Below, piece by piece: positions 12,597 to 25,180 of a DNA stretch of 64,000 nt (positions within the stretch are counted from its first letter, which is position 1; each line of letters opens with the position of its first letter). The DNA lies in the NCBI GenBank assembly GCA_945859605.1, contig OX243814.1, forward strand, positions 15,018,861 through 15,082,860, written 5' to 3'. Origin of the DNA: Lumbricus rubellus. Its lineage: Eukaryota; Annelida; Clitellata; Crassiclitellata; Lumbricidae. A program made the translations under genes and the position numbers. The notes beneath the pieces were generated by a model. The model had not been told where the DNA came from. It was given only the letters and a program-made list of their open reading frames with translations, and searched no databases.

Positions 12597-13765
12597 TGGC
12601 CTATAGAGAGAGATTGATACAGAATGATGGATAAAAGGATGGATTAAAAAAACAGATACAGAAAATGTGGAAAAGTAAGAACAGACAGACATGTTTGTAA
12701 GCGGCGAAGAAATGACTCACATGAAGAAATAAAAGTACAAATTTCAAGTGAATGGAAGTAGGAGCCTCATAGTACATGTGTTGATACCTACCTATATACA
12801 TTCATGCATACATAAGAGCATACATAAATAAATACATAAAAATAATACATGCAAACATCCATGCATACATTCAAATTATGGCTCCACTGAGAGCCATTCT
12901 TCATGAAGCACAATACGGATTTACGATCGCCTCTATAATTACCCTCTCAGTTTACCTTCACTCGTATTGCCATGTGGCATTGCAACCATTATGGTGCGCA
13001 TTTTATTCCACTCTGTTATTGCCGACCACATCTACCCATAACCTGAGCAGTGAGCACTATACTTCCAACCCGCCAACGTTCAGTCGATTCCTCTGTATAT
13101 ATTGCATTGCATAGAGACCGCTGTGACTACGTTTAGGGTTTCGCATGAACCTCATCGGGCGCTGTGCTTTTGTACACGTCCGCCGATCGTCGTATTAAGA
13201 CCCACAGAGGATCGTATAAATCAGTGGAAAAGAGAAGCGAAACCAGCTGGCTCTACATAAATGCACAGCGCATGTACAGACCCCGGATGCATAATATTCC
13301 TATCGGGACGCAGTCTATAGCAGGTCTGATGCAATGCTGGTCTCCGGCGGTTCGGCAAAAGTCACTCATTATACTTTTATATGAGTCGCACGGACCTCGC
13401 AGACGACCGTCGACCACGTTCTCCGATTAATAAATGATAGGCCTGCTTACTTACGTACTCTCATCAGTTCTCGTTGCCGCACTACCACCCCTCCTTCCCC
13501 CCCTCATGAATGATTGCTACCGTAGCAATATGCTGTCATACGCGTTATCTCGAGATTTATATAGAGTTTCGAAGTTGATGGAACTTTTTTCGCAGGGAGC
13601 TCAGTCAAAACAAATTCGATGGGCAGCTAGAGCCAAAGTCTGATTTAGGTCCAAAAAGAGTCTATATTAATATTGCTAATATTATTTTTTTACCCGAGAT
13701 ATCAATGATTCCTCAGGATTTATAAGAAAAATAGGGGGATTTTCTGGAATGGCTAGTCTTCGCAG
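12597..13765. other. No gene seen
   Basis: Mixed sequence. Short frames at 12878-13114 and 13164-13430 have no recognisable features. Confidence 0.45.
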
Positions 13766-14191
13766 ATGGGGAAGTGCTGCAGAAAGCGATTATATAGTTT
13801 AAAGTCTGAACCGGTTTCTATTTCTAACAAAATGTTCCACACTGACCACGTAAACAAAATAATGCTGACGAAAGTAATAATAAATAAATTGTTAACAGGC
13901 GTTCTGTTTGCTTTGCTTCAGCAAACATGTAGACATGTCTGGATCAATAGCAGTCTACCAAAATCAAAGCCGGTGTCCCGTGACAGAGCCTTCCCTTTAA
14001 AAGACTCTATTCGAAATGGAATCTCTCCATGTGGATTTATTTCAGAACGAATTCTCCCCTCGGAGACTATATCCCGTAATAAAGTATCCGGGGAGAGAAT
14101 AGTTCATGCCCCGCTGAAATATAAAAGCGCGGCACAGTCCACAGCCGCATCATTAATATTAAAGCCAATCGGTTTAAGCCGTAGTTTTTAA
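13766..14191 (+). CDS. Unrecognised 141-codon open frame
   Basis: Starts ATGGGGAAGTGC and ends TAA at 14189-14191. It contains VIINKLLTGVLFALLQQTC and a Lys/Ser-rich second half without repeats. It is longer than most chance frames here, but the AT-rich start and lack of recognised motifs keep it doubtful. Confidence 0.15.
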   Translation: MGKCCRKRLYSLKSEPVSISNKMFHTDHVNKIMLTKVIINKLLTGVLFALLQQTCRHVWINSSLPKSKPVSRDRAFPLKDSIRNGISPCGFISERILPSETISRNKVSGERIVHAPLKYKSAAQSTAASLILKPIGLSRSF

Positions 14192-14226
14192 GTGGCTAAA
14201 TAATTTAGACCTATCCCTATTATTGG

Positions 14227-14311
14227 AAAAACTTTCTGGTATGACAACTGATATTTTCTTGTTACCGAATTGTTGTTTAAAAAAATATTAATTGTCATAC
14301 CAGAATTTTTT
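14227..14311. repeat. Inverted repeat, 31-bp arms
   Basis: AAAAACTTTCTGGTATGACA at 14227 is mirrored by TGTCATACCAGAATTTTTT ending at 14311, with a 23-base loop and a few mismatches. Confidence 0.65.
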
Positions 14312-15425
14312 CAAAAACAGAGAGAGACATTATTTCAGCCAGAGGAAATTCTGTTTCTGGGAGTGACTTTATATCGTCACACCGGAAAAACCACAATGAA
14401 GTTGTCGTAGGCCTAATCAGCACAATCGATGAGTCGGGTTAAACCGACTGTTGGCAAAGTCAAACCTGTCTTGAATAAATTCCCAAAACACCGACCGCTG
14501 TTCCGCCCATGCAAACGACGAGCAGCCGGCAAAACGGATTAACTCGCTTACACAAACTGACACGCATACATAAGGCATAGATCGGTCAAAGACGTCGGTA
14601 GACGACAGGGCGGGCAACAGCAGACGAAGAGGGAGACCATTGAGGAAACGACGAAGGAGTGTTGAAGGGTCCGTGCGAATCGATCAGTTCAATCATGTCC
14701 GTTTCCTGTTTCCGAGCGCCACAGAGAAATGTCAATTTGGAGTGAAGACGACGACATGCTATTATTTGCAGTGTTAGAAAGAAACTGTGATTCTGCTGGA
14801 ACACAAAAACTGCTGCTTTCGTTTCTTAAATCTCTGTCTTCGTTGTTAGAAGAAAAAGAACAAGAAGAAAACGAAGATGACGAAGAAGAACAGCAAAAAC
14901 AAAAATGAAGATTAAGTAGGTGCAAAACAACTGCGAGTCAATGACTTGCTTAAAGTCCCTATACACAGTAGTAAATTTCTTTGTGGAAGAAGACTCTTAC
15001 ATTACAGAGCGAGTTCTCTAATTCCTTAAGCAACACTTTGTATGTAATGTAAGCTGATGTGGAACAAGCAATATAGAGTCTAATACTATACCTCTTAATC
15101 TCAGTGTTTGTCCGAATATCTGGACAATGATACTACTGCAGGACAGTGCAGGTGCCAATTCCAACATAATCGGTAATCAGACTGTGATTTTGTCATCTGT
15201 GTTCAATGCTCACGCTCCAAAGCAAAGTCAGTTCATAATCCGATGCCAATGCAAATGAAAGCCATATTAAGCTAATCCGTTGTGTCAAGGATTAAGCGAT
15301 AAGTCACGGAGCGTACATGTACCTTGAAGAATAGCAGACCACGAATGTTTAACAAATATTTTGACGAATACTATGATTTTTTTTAAACTCAAAACTGTCC
15401 GTTTTTGCAAATTTTATTAGAATCG
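14312..15425. other. No gene seen
   Basis: Includes a GAAGAAGAA-rich stretch near 14850-14905. Nothing else stands out. Confidence 0.45.
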
Positions 15426-15535
15426 GGAGCGCCTCTGAGTAGTTCCCTTGAAGAACCGCTATAATGCATGAATTAGTGAATGAATGAATGAATAAATGAA
15501 TGAATGAATGAATGAATGAATGAATGAATGAAAGA
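15426..15535 (+). mobile_element. SINE family A 3' tail fragment followed by (GAAT)n
   Basis: GGAGCGCCTCTGAGTAG and GAAGAACCGCTATAATGC are the family A tail. It runs into a GAAT tetranucleotide array (about 15475-15535). Confidence 0.65.
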
Positions 15536-16182
15536 ATCTTATACGAACAATATACTGGCACCTAGAGGGTAAGCAAATTCTACAAGAGAATAATTATTAG
15601 GCCTATGAATCTTTATGCGAAACGGAAATAATTTATCCATCCTGAAAAATAAATGAAGACGAAAAAATAAATTGAATCTAATGCGTCAATAGCTTGGAAT
15701 TTGCAAGATTAATCCATCAATGTTCAATTGTTCATCCATCATGCATATTGGGCTATAGTATAGGCCTATGCATTGCAAACGTAAACGGGAGATGAAGTAC
15801 TACCTGATGTAGACCGATAGCCGTTATGTTTCTCATTTTTATTGCAGCCTGCATTTAAATCGAATGATGTCAAAGCAACGACTACATCAACTGTACATTA
15901 GGCCTATCGATAAAAGTGTTTCTGACTTAGACGTTTGATGTTAGTGAAACCGGACTCAAACCTTTAACCCATGGTAAATCTGTCACGCTACGAAAGTCCG
16001 AGATGCCACAAGAGATCAACATGTCATTGAAGCAGATGCGACATGGCCTAGATTCCAATGGTTGCAGGATATAGGCCTACTGTACCAAGACATGATTTAT
16101 TGCAAATTGAAGATGGATAGCTTACTCACGACGCCGTTTTTGGTCATGGTCTAATTCTGTTCTTCTGTTTAGGCCTATAGCC
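15536..16182. other. No gene seen; several TAGGCCTA words
   Basis: TAGGCCTA-type words recur here (near 15599, 15760, 15899 and 16073) without other structure. Confidence 0.45.
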
Positions 16183-16213
16183 TAATAAGAAAGCATAATA
16201 TGCTTTCTTATTA
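16183..16213. repeat. Perfect 13-bp hairpin
   Basis: TAATAAGAAAGCA at 16183-16195 is followed by a 5-base loop and the exact complement at 16201-16213. It directly abuts a second, larger hairpin. Confidence 0.8.
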
Positions 16214-16294
16214 AAAATATATATTATAAAGATGACTATGAATCGCGAAATATTATTTCGCGATTTATAGTCATCTTTATAATATATATTTTTT
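16213..16294. repeat. Large palindrome with ~38-bp arms
   Basis: AAAAATATATATTATAAAGA at 16213, continuing through GATGACTAT to TCGCGAAAT, pairs with its near-exact complement up to 16294 around a tiny loop. It might be a minimal palindromic MITE. Confidence 0.8.
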
Positions 16295-16521
16295 ATTTTT
16301 AGTACTTTGCGGTCAGTCGACACACAACTTCAAGTTCCAATCTAATTCCATGACTAATTGCAGGTCGTAAACGTATCTTATCACTGCTCCAATTACCTCA
16401 ACTCAGCACAGATTTGTGGTTACGTAAAGTGGCACTTGCCTAAAGTAATTAGACAGCCAATGAAGTTACGCTTTTAGGAGGTACGGTACACGGAAAGTAT
16501 AAATAATAAAATATGATTTCT

Positions 16522-17375
16522 AAAACTTGTTTTTCTCATTAGGCTTTAAAGTAGTTCATGGGCTCGTGACTGCTCTGCCTTAGGACCTGGGATTTATCTC
16601 ATCAGCCCTGCAGATAAATAGAAAAAACGTGGAGCAGGAGATAATAGATTGAAAAGAAGAACACGTACAGTCAGAGAAGAGTAAAGTGCAAAGAAGCCCC
16701 ATGATTTCGTGTGACTAAGCAGTGAAGATTAGTCTAATCAAGACAAGAAAGTCACGATGATAGCATGTCATGAACATGTCTCACTTCTTATACCGATGGA
16801 TTAATTGTAGGCCTAGGTCTGGGCTTATCCGGAGCTGCCACGCGTCCGGCAGCGTTGGGTCTTCGGTCCACGACGAGGGTAACTCCGAGTTTCATGCGCT
16901 CGCTTGACTGCTATCATGCAATACCGATAATTTCTTGAATGACCTCCCTCCCATCGGAGATGTGCATAATGCATATTATCCCTGATTAATCAAACTTTGC
17001 TTTATAAATCATTCAGAGTGCTTTCCTTAACCGTGGCTGAGCTGGGAGCGTTCCTAAATAAGTTTTTTTGGTGAATGGTCGACGCTATCATAAGTCATTG
17101 TAATGAATGAATAAGATGTGCAAGTTCAGGAAAAAGAAAATAATCACAGTTTCTAGTGTTAACGTGGTTTATTCCTATATGCAATGCGCTCGTCTTACCA
17201 TCAAAATTTTTCGTCAAAGATTCGTCCAATCTCAAATTTAAAAAAAAGATTGTACGAATCGTTGATGAAATATTTATCTGCACGACTGAAGAGATAAGTT
17301 CCAGGTGCTAAGGCAGAGCAGTCACGAGCCCATGAACTAGCCTACTTTAAGGCCTAATGAGAAAAACAAGTTTTT
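16522..17375. mobile_element. Long inverted-arm (foldback-like) element
   Basis: The left arm 16522-16620 (AAAACTTGTTTTTCTCATTA through GCAGATAAATA) is mirrored by 17271-17375 with few mismatches and one short indel. The ~650-bp spacer holds no convincing gene. The arms suggest a foldback-type DNA transposon or an inverted duplication. No clear target duplication was found. Confidence 0.7.
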
Positions 17376-17664
17376 AAAATAAACTGTAAGTAAGACCTAC
17401 ATGTACAATTTTAAATTTTTATATAGATCTAATTATGAATCTATTTAGTTGTAAACTGGAGGTTTAATTTAAAACTCAGTGTACTGTGTAGCCAATCTTC
17501 TTTCAAAATTTTAACAGGCATATACGACCAAATCATAAACTTGGCCCTCTGTATTTGCCTCTGCCCCTCGGTGGTCCTGTTCATGGGGCTCTCTGTATAA
17601 TTGTTTTGTGTCTTTGACTCCCTGTTTCTGCTCTCTCTTTATCCGTGACAGGTGAATGTAAAGT

Positions 17665-17962
17665 CAGAGGCGTATCGACCGCCCTCCGTACCCTCCGACC
17701 GAAGGGGGCCCCCGGCAAGGAAGGGGCCCCTAAAAGTGCCAAAAATTAATGAGATGACTACAAAATAAAAAAGGTCATCAAATATTTTGGACGGCAAATA
17801 TGACATTTTTCCGAGATTTTGGCCAAAAAAGATCATCAACTTTTTCGGACGGCGAATTGATGAAATTTTCTCAAGATTTTGGCCGAATGACTAAAAAAAG
17901 GTCGTCAGAAATTTCGGACATTATGCTCGGAGGGGGCCACGTTCGTTGTTGCTACGGCCCTG
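17665..17962. mobile_element. hAT-type MITE with perfect 8-bp target duplication
   Basis: TGTAAAGT occurs at 17657-17664 and again at 17963-17970, immediately outside the ends CAGAGGCGTATCGAC and GTTGCTACGGCCCTG. The interior holds three diverged copies of a block like AAAAAGGTCATCAAATATTT followed by GGACGGC and AGATTTTGGCC. Related interiors occur at 22547-22790 and 56451-56643. Confidence 0.8.
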
Positions 17963-18409
17963 TGTAAAGTAGTAGTACCTTGCCACAAAAACTGCTAACG
18001 ACGAGTACAGTCTTTTTTGCAGTCAAAAAGAGGAAGCGACCTTTAGCATAAATCCATATCGTTGCATCAACTCTCCTTTATTCCTTCTTCGACATTTCAC
18101 TGAAATTGGCCACGAAACGAACAATCTACGGAGGAGAATTTCCAGTAAAACACTCGTCCGGCTTAAAGGACATTGCGCAAGTAGTCGTCGTATACTGACC
18201 AACCGACGGGTCGGGGATGTCGTCGGTGAAAGGAGCAAAACCTAGGAAGACTGATATTAGGTTTTATTACCGGATGCACTTCCTGTGTGCGGAGCCCTCT
18301 AAAGGCGCCTTTACGATATGCACCGCCGCGAGAAACACATGGTATACGCTCGTACCGTGAAAACGGAAGGATTAAGAGGAATGGTAATCAGTATTCACCA
18401 TACCCTCTC

Positions 18410-18673
18410 AGCTTCCTTCTGTTTCTGTCTCTGTTCTCTGTCTCTCTGTCTCTCTATCTCGGTCTGTCTCTCTGCCTCTCTCTGTCTCTGTCTCTCTCTA
18501 TCTGTCTCTCTCTCTGTGTCTCTCTCTGTGTCTCTCTCTGTGTCTTTCTCTGTGTCACTCTCTCTCTTTATCACACTCTCTCACTCTCTCTCATTCTCAC
18601 TCTCTCTCACCCTCACTCTCTTTATCTCTTTCTTCCTTCATCTCTCCATTCTCTCTCTCTGTCACTCTATCTC

Positions 18674-18760
<87 letters not shown>

Positions 18761-18770
18761 GTCTCTCACC
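18410..18770 (+). repeat. (CTCT/CTGT)n microsatellite
   Basis: Long pyrimidine run, with (CT)n near 18690-18750. Confidence 0.93.
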
Positions 18771-19274
18771 TACTCAATACTTTCCTCCACTTCTGCTTCC
18801 AATTTTAATTTCCATCCACCAATGTCACTGCTTCCTTTTCCTTTCATATCATTCACACTTTACCATTACCTTCCTTTTATCGGTTAACCACCAGCTTACA
18901 TATTTTCATCAGCCATCTTCAGTCGCAACCACTTTCACTGATCTGAGCCTACTTATCAAGCAAAGAAAGCAACTGTTCTCGTAAACGCTTTGTGATAATG
19001 TGTATTTGTTTTGTTTCCAGAATGGCCGGACTCTGATTCTGTATGAAAATCTACTCGACATAAATAACAACTACTATTATAAATCACTGGCATACCATTC
19101 AATCCGAACAGGCTGTTTGTTCCGCCCACATGTTCCTAACCCAGCGCTTACATCTATCTATTCATTCCGGAATTTGACCTTCATCCAGTCTTTCTTTTCT
19201 CACTCTATCCCCCTCGACGTTTTCTTACTTCCTTTGTTCTCCGATTCATTAATCATTCCACCATCCAACTTCCA

Positions 19275-19397
19275 CTCTCTCTCTCTCCTTCTCTGTCTCT
19301 GTCTCTGTCTCTGTCTCTCTCTGTCTGTAGCTGCATGTCTCTATCTGTCTCTGTCTCTGTTTCTGTCTCTGTCTGCATGTCTCTGTCTATCTTTCTA

Positions 19398-19456
<59 letters not shown>

Positions 19457-19457
19457 G

Positions 19458-19495
<38 letters not shown>

Positions 19496-19560
19496 CATCT
19501 ATCTATCTATCTGGCTGTCTGTCTCTCTGTCTATCTCTCTGTCTATCTGTCCCTCAGTAC
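19275..19560 (+). repeat. (CTGT)n and (CTAT)n microsatellite
   Basis: TCTG repeats pass into TCTA repeats near 19425. The open frame of about 350 codons across 19000-20055 is driven by this repeat. Confidence 0.93.
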
Positions 19561-19899
19561 GTCTCACCCCTTTCCTCAGTCTCTAAAGTCATTCATCCAT
19601 CCATCCATCAATCTGTTCATAGATTCACCCATCAATCACCACCCACCCCCACAGATCCCCAAACACCAATAGACCTAACCAACCACCTCACCAATCTACC
19701 CCAAAACCACCCAATCCCACCCATCCATCGATCTATCGATCACCCGCTCAGTGCACCCGGGTCCCCTGGCAACCCCCAATCGATCAGCCCATCGGACTCC
19801 CTCCAGGGTTTCACCGGACACTCTTCGGATTCACCCCTCACCCTACCGGCGAGGCCTCAATCGACCCGATCTCATTTGTCACGGAACAGAGTCCGACCA

Positions 19900-20590
19900 G
19901 GACTCTATTACAAACCGGATCCTATCCAGCCAACCGACCAAGTCCTTCGTCCTTCGAATCCGTCCGTCCCTGTCCTTGTCTCTGTCCCTGTACCTCAGTG
20001 TCCCTGTCCCTCAGTGTCCCTGTCCCTGAGTGTCGCTGTCCCTCAATGTCCCTGACTCTATCCAGTCGAGAGCTGGTGTTTTATTTACTGCGTCGCAGAT
20101 CACATGAAACCCATAAAAAGCATAAACATTCCAAGCAATTTGGTTACTCAGTCAGTGAAGCGTACATGTAGGCCCTATATAGAACCCGCATTTTGTCGCG
20201 ATACATGCATATGCCGGTACACTATACATACTATATTACAGCCTACATACTTCATACATATATAATGTAGATTATACAGAGGCAGATAGTGATAGACAGA
20301 TACAGACAGAGAGAGTCAGATAGAGACGGAACTTATAGCATAGAACTGCAACAGAATCCACAAGGCTCCTATGTGTAGGTTATGTGTGCGCAAATGATAC
20401 ATGAAATTACTGATGCATGCATTTTTATAGAGCATTTAATGATAAGCTGATGGCGAGGGTTTTTAAGCGGTCTCAGTCTATATAAACAGAGTTTCCGCAC
20501 TGAGTGGGTTTCTGCATGAATTGTCATTCTACGAGAGGCGCTATAGAAATACATCGATTAAAAATACGATGCGATACGATAAATGTTAAA
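19900..20590. other. No gene; short CCCTGTCC repeat and SINE-like tail
   Basis: CCTCAGTGTCCCTGTCC repeats at about 19970-20055. GAGGCGCTATAGAAATAC near 20534 resembles the retroposon tail. Confidence 0.45.
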
Positions 20591-20898
20591 GCTATTTTTG
20601 GACCAACATAGATATAACGTTACATCTATTTATGGACCAACATAGATATAACATTACAGCTATTTATGGACCAACATAGATATAACTTTACAGCTATTTT
20701 TGGGCCAACATAGACATATCGTCACATAATAATTTTATGGACCATAGATATAACGATACAGCTATTTTTGGACCAACCTTGACATAACGTCACAGCTAAT
20801 TATGGACCAACATAGATATAACGTTGCAGCTATTTTTGGAATAAACATAGATATAACGTTACAGCTATTTATGGACCAACATAGATATAATATATAGC
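20591..20898 (+). repeat. 34-bp minisatellite, nine copies
   Basis: The unit begins GCTATTTTTGGACCAACATA and continues GATATAACGTTACA. Nine diverged copies are visible, alternating between TTTTTGG and TTTATGG forms. Confidence 0.9.
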
Positions 20899-22546
20899 TC
20901 CTTTGTGCACATAGTCTAAATTGACCCATAGAAAGCTATTCCCTTTGTGAAGTTCTCACTGCTAACAAGCAGAAACACTCACATAAATAGGCCTACATAC
21001 ACACATACACTTAACACACATATATATATATATATTATATGCATTATAGGTTTGCATACATGCATACAGATTCTTTCAATGACGGTATGCATGCATTCAT
21101 AAATCACGCCTCGCTGTAGCAGCAGCTGTGCAGAACATCATTGACTGTAGTTGTACATGTACATTGATGTCTAACATACTTGTGTGAGGAGCAGGTGGCT
21201 GGTAGTACGGCTCATTCAAACCTTCCAGGTCAATGTGTGTCTCACGCCTGCGTTGAGGATAATTCGCTCTGTCGATAAGTAAGAATTAAACTAGTCTCAC
21301 ATATTTTATTAGGGATTGAGGAAAACCAAACGTGAACATAATAGCCGCACAGTCAGTGTAAGAATTATGGAAAAATAACAGGGGGTTGGACGATTATCCA
21401 CTTGGAATTGGGGTGTGAAAAACAGACTTTACAATGGGGCTCTGAGAAAGACTGGGGGTTGAAACCTCCAACCCCTGGCAATGCTCACCCTGTGCACAGT
21501 GCGTGTTGAAAATGAACGAACGAACGAATGAATGTAAACTTATCCAGCATCCGCAGCTGCTGTACTTTACATTTCAGACCCCAATAAGATGCAGGTCTAC
21601 AGTACTCTAACACGACTGCATGAGACCGCTACTTTGGCAGGTTGTGGGGAACTCTATAATATAATCGAAGGTTTAAATCAATCGCCTTAGAAATTGCAAA
21701 TTATCATTGATCTTTCGCTTTATGCAATATAGGACATCGCATGACTAAATATACATAGGTAGATGTACGTATGGATGAATGGACAACTAATAACAATTAC
21801 AACAACAATGGTGGTGGCAAGCAACAATAGAAACAGCAATGAATGTAATTGCAATCAGGAGCTTCTATTGATCCAGTGCCAGGGCAATAATCCTGAAGGT
21901 CAGTTCGCCAGACAATGACTGCAACAATAACAATAACAGCAGCAACAGCAATAGCAACAACGAAACAATAACGATATCGGTAAATAAATACCGATGTCGA
22001 AACAATAATGATAAAAAATAGAGAACAATAATGATGATGATTACGACGATGATGATGATGATAATATGTTGATATTATTCAAATATTCATGGTAGCCTAC
22101 ATGTAATGATAATGAAAGTGATTCAATTCCGTTCAATGTCATTGTCCAGTTGCCAACATTCCACATATTTGACAAATCAGGCCATGTGTAACAGTTGTAG
22201 ACAGTTAGCCTACAGCGTTGGGGTCACCAAGGAGGATCATGAAAGGAAGGATGATCCCAATAATACACTATACAGTGTAAATAAGGTCAAGAAAAAATCG
22301 CGAAATTGCATCATGCACTTCTAAGACGATCACGTTCAGAAGCAAGAATTGTGTGGGTAAAAATGAATTTCAGAGGTAAGGAGGAAGAGTTATATAATTA
22401 TTGTGCAAGGTGGCAACAGATTGTGCTCGAAACGATACACGAATTCATCTAGACTTACTTATTAATAGCTGGTAGCGCCTACTTGAATGTGCTGTTTTGT
22501 TCAACTTTTTCTAATTTAAAATCCGAAAACATTATGCAGATTGGCT
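20899..22546. other. No gene seen; simple repeats
   Basis: GGGGGTTGGA at 21381 is mirrored by TCCAACCCC at about 21468, perhaps a small MITE. CAA/ACA-rich sequence lies at 21790-22000 and a GAT tract near 22030-22060. Confidence 0.4.
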
Positions 22547-22790
22547 CAGGGGCGGGTCCGGGGGCCAATCTGGCCATGGCCCCATTTATAAGTGCCCATG
22601 TATCGTGGCCGCCCCCCTCCATTCGGTTTGAACAAAAAGGGCATCAGTTTTTTAGAGTATGTTTTTCAGACTTTTTGACCAGACGCCTAAAAAAAAGTCG
22701 TCAGATTTTTTCTGCCCAGGATCAGCAAACTTTTTCCGGATCCGAGGTACAAATTTTGCCATCCCCCTTTATTTTTTTTATATTCACCCC
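22547..22790. mobile_element. One-ended MITE fragment related to the GTCGTCA-type element
   Basis: It starts CAGGGGCGGGTCCGGGGG, like other hAT ends here, and contains AAAAAAAAGTCGTCAGATTT and a CTTTTTCCGGATCC block shared with the elements at 17665 and 56451. No matching right terminus was found. Confidence 0.45.
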
Positions 22791-23162
22791 ATATGGCTAT
22801 AAGTATGATATCCGCAATGACTGACAGCGATACATAGGACAGCCTAGGCCTATTATTTAAGAATGGTCAGCCTTTGTAGGTCGGACATAGCCTACTATAA
22901 GTGGTGACCACTGATCATGGACCATACTGAATTACAGTAGCCAACGTGGGCAAAGATCAGCGTGTAATAAAGCGTTAATCGAACCGTGGTTGGCAATGAA
23001 TGGGACTCGTGATTTAGGACACAATATTATTTGCTATTTTGGAAGAGATTAATTATTCTTGTGTGATCTTTCTATAATAAAATGCTTGTCAATGCTTAAT
23101 ATTTCACTCAGAAAATTGGATGAAGTCATCTGAGTTATGTAATTGTCATCAATAATGACTAT

Positions 23163-23165
<3 letters not shown>

Positions 23166-23237
<72 letters not shown>

Positions 23238-23238
23238 C
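23166..23238 (+). repeat. (TAA)n microsatellite
   Basis: About 24 uninterrupted TAA triplets. Confidence 0.95.
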
Positions 23239-23267
23239 TGCTGTTTTTATTCTGTTCTTAATTAATA

Positions 23268-23330
23268 TTTAAGTCCCTGAGGGATCCTAAATACCTCGGG
23301 GCGCTAAAAAAATAAAATAATAATAGTAAT
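23268..23330 (+). mobile_element. Retroposon 3' tail module with A/T-rich tail
   Basis: TTTAAGTCCCTGAGGGATCC followed by TAAATACCTCGGGGCGCTAAA runs into AAATAAAATAATAATAG. An inverted copy lies at 43836-43892. It looks like the 3' end of a SINE or LINE. Confidence 0.5.
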
Positions 23331-24029
23331 TAGGCTGTAGCAGTAAATTTTATTAACAATTCAACATCTAGCAATATTGAAGTGATCATATCAAATAATA
23401 ATAATAATGATAATAATAAAATTGTTAATTAATGACTTTGTCAGTTTCTTTGAAAAAAATAAATGTGTGTTATAATAATAATAACAACAATAAAATAATA
23501 AAAATAAATAATAATTGTTGGTGAAGGTGACCATTGACTCCCGAGCAAAAAAGCACTTCGGATTGTTGATTAGAGCCAGAGAGATCGTTTCACGGGCGAA
23601 ACAAATAATAATAACTAGGGGGCCTATGATTTTTTTTATTATTTATTTATTTATTTTACCCGAGTCATCTACAATGTAGGCTATAATAACATTTATAATA
23701 ATAACAACAATTATTATCCTAACTTTTTAACTATATTATTATTTATTATAACTGTTAATATAATAAATAAAATCATTATAAATAGATAGGTCTAATAACA
23801 ATAATAGTAATAATAATGGATTTAAGTGCGAACAGAAACGAAGTGTGCAAAATAAGTGCAAGTAAACTTGACGTTGATTATATCTGCTCTTTAGGGAACT
23901 CATGACGACACGACGATCATAATGGCTTCGGACAAATGTTAACGCTACAGTGGCCACGCAACGAATGCCTACGACAAGAAAACGACCACGCCGACACAGA
24001 GTAGGAGACACATTGGTAGACAGGCAGGC
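23331..24029. other. No gene; AT-rich with ATA/ATT triplets
   Basis: Degenerate AATAAT and ATTTATTT repeats. Confidence 0.5.
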
Positions 24030-24360
24030 AGGCTGCCGACAGACAGACAGATAGACATATGGACAGACATATGGACAGGCGACAGACAGACGACAGATAG
24101 ATAGACAGACAGACGACAGACATACAGACAGACAGAGAGACAGACAGACAGATGGACAGACAGAAACACAGATAGATAGATATAGAGGCAGACAGATAGA
24201 CCGACACACAGATAGATAGGCAGAGAAACCGACATACATACAGACAGACGGACGGACACACAGGCAGACAGACAGACAGACAGACAGACCGATAGATGGA
24301 TGACAGACAGATAGACAGACAGATAGATAGACAGACAGACATACAAACATGCATACATAC
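24030..24360 (+). repeat. (GACA)n microsatellite
   Basis: GACAGACA with GATA interruptions. Confidence 0.92.
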
Positions 24361-24794
24361 AGAGTGGTAGGTAGATTGAGTAATAGGCACGCCGACTGCC
24401 AGGCAAACACATAGATGGAAGAAGACATGGTAAATAATTCGAGCGCTCCAGGTGCTTATTTGAAGCGGCGCTATATAAACCTACGATCACGATTGCAACA
24501 TTCACGATTACGATGCCTTAGATTACAATATGTCTTTTTTTTGCCTGTATCAGTCTCTCGTCTTTTTGTCTCTTTCTCGCACGGAAGGAACAAATACAAC
24601 ATGGACATACTCGAACACAGGGATAAAGATACAGAGATACATACAGATACGACTGTAAACAGAGAGGACACGCGTGAACGGAGAGACAGGAAGAGGAAAA
24701 AGGTGAAGGACGAGGACAGAACTACGCAGACGTGAACACAAAGTATAGCAGATATAAGCAGACATGGACTTATTGAGAGCGAAAGAGAGACAGC

Positions 24795-25084
24795 TCAGAC
24801 AGGCAGGCAGACAGACATACAGAGGCGGAGAAAGAGAATGCGAGAGAGAGAGACAGAGACAGAGAGAGACAGAGGCAGAAAGACAGACAGAGACAGAGAG
24901 AGACAGAGAGACAGAGAGAGACAGAGAGAGACAGAGAGAGACAGAGAGAGATAGAGAGAGAGACAGAGAGACAGAGACAGAGACAGAGAGAGACAGAGAC
25001 AGAGAGAGACAGAGACAGAGACAGAGAGACAGAGAGAGACCCTATAGTTAGCGAGCCAGGGAGAAAACTGCATGCAGAAATACT

Positions 25085-25120
<36 letters not shown>

Positions 25121-25180
25121 TAGACAGATAGATATACATATAGGTAGGCACACAAACAGACAGTTAGACAGATAGGTAGA
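24795..25180 (+). repeat. (GAGACA)n and (GACA)n microsatellite
   Basis: AGAGACAGAGAGAC runs to 25040, then GACAGACA after 25085. Confidence 0.93.

Noticed and set aside
19000..20055. 351-codon open frame on the + strand
   Set aside because: Most of it is Ser/Leu/Cys low-complexity translation of CTGT and CTAT repeats, followed by Pro/Ser/Thr-rich sequence with no domain.
24030..25180. Regular GACA spacing as a possible CRISPR-like array
   Set aside because: There are no unique spacers between fixed repeats; it is a plain microsatellite in a eukaryotic genome.
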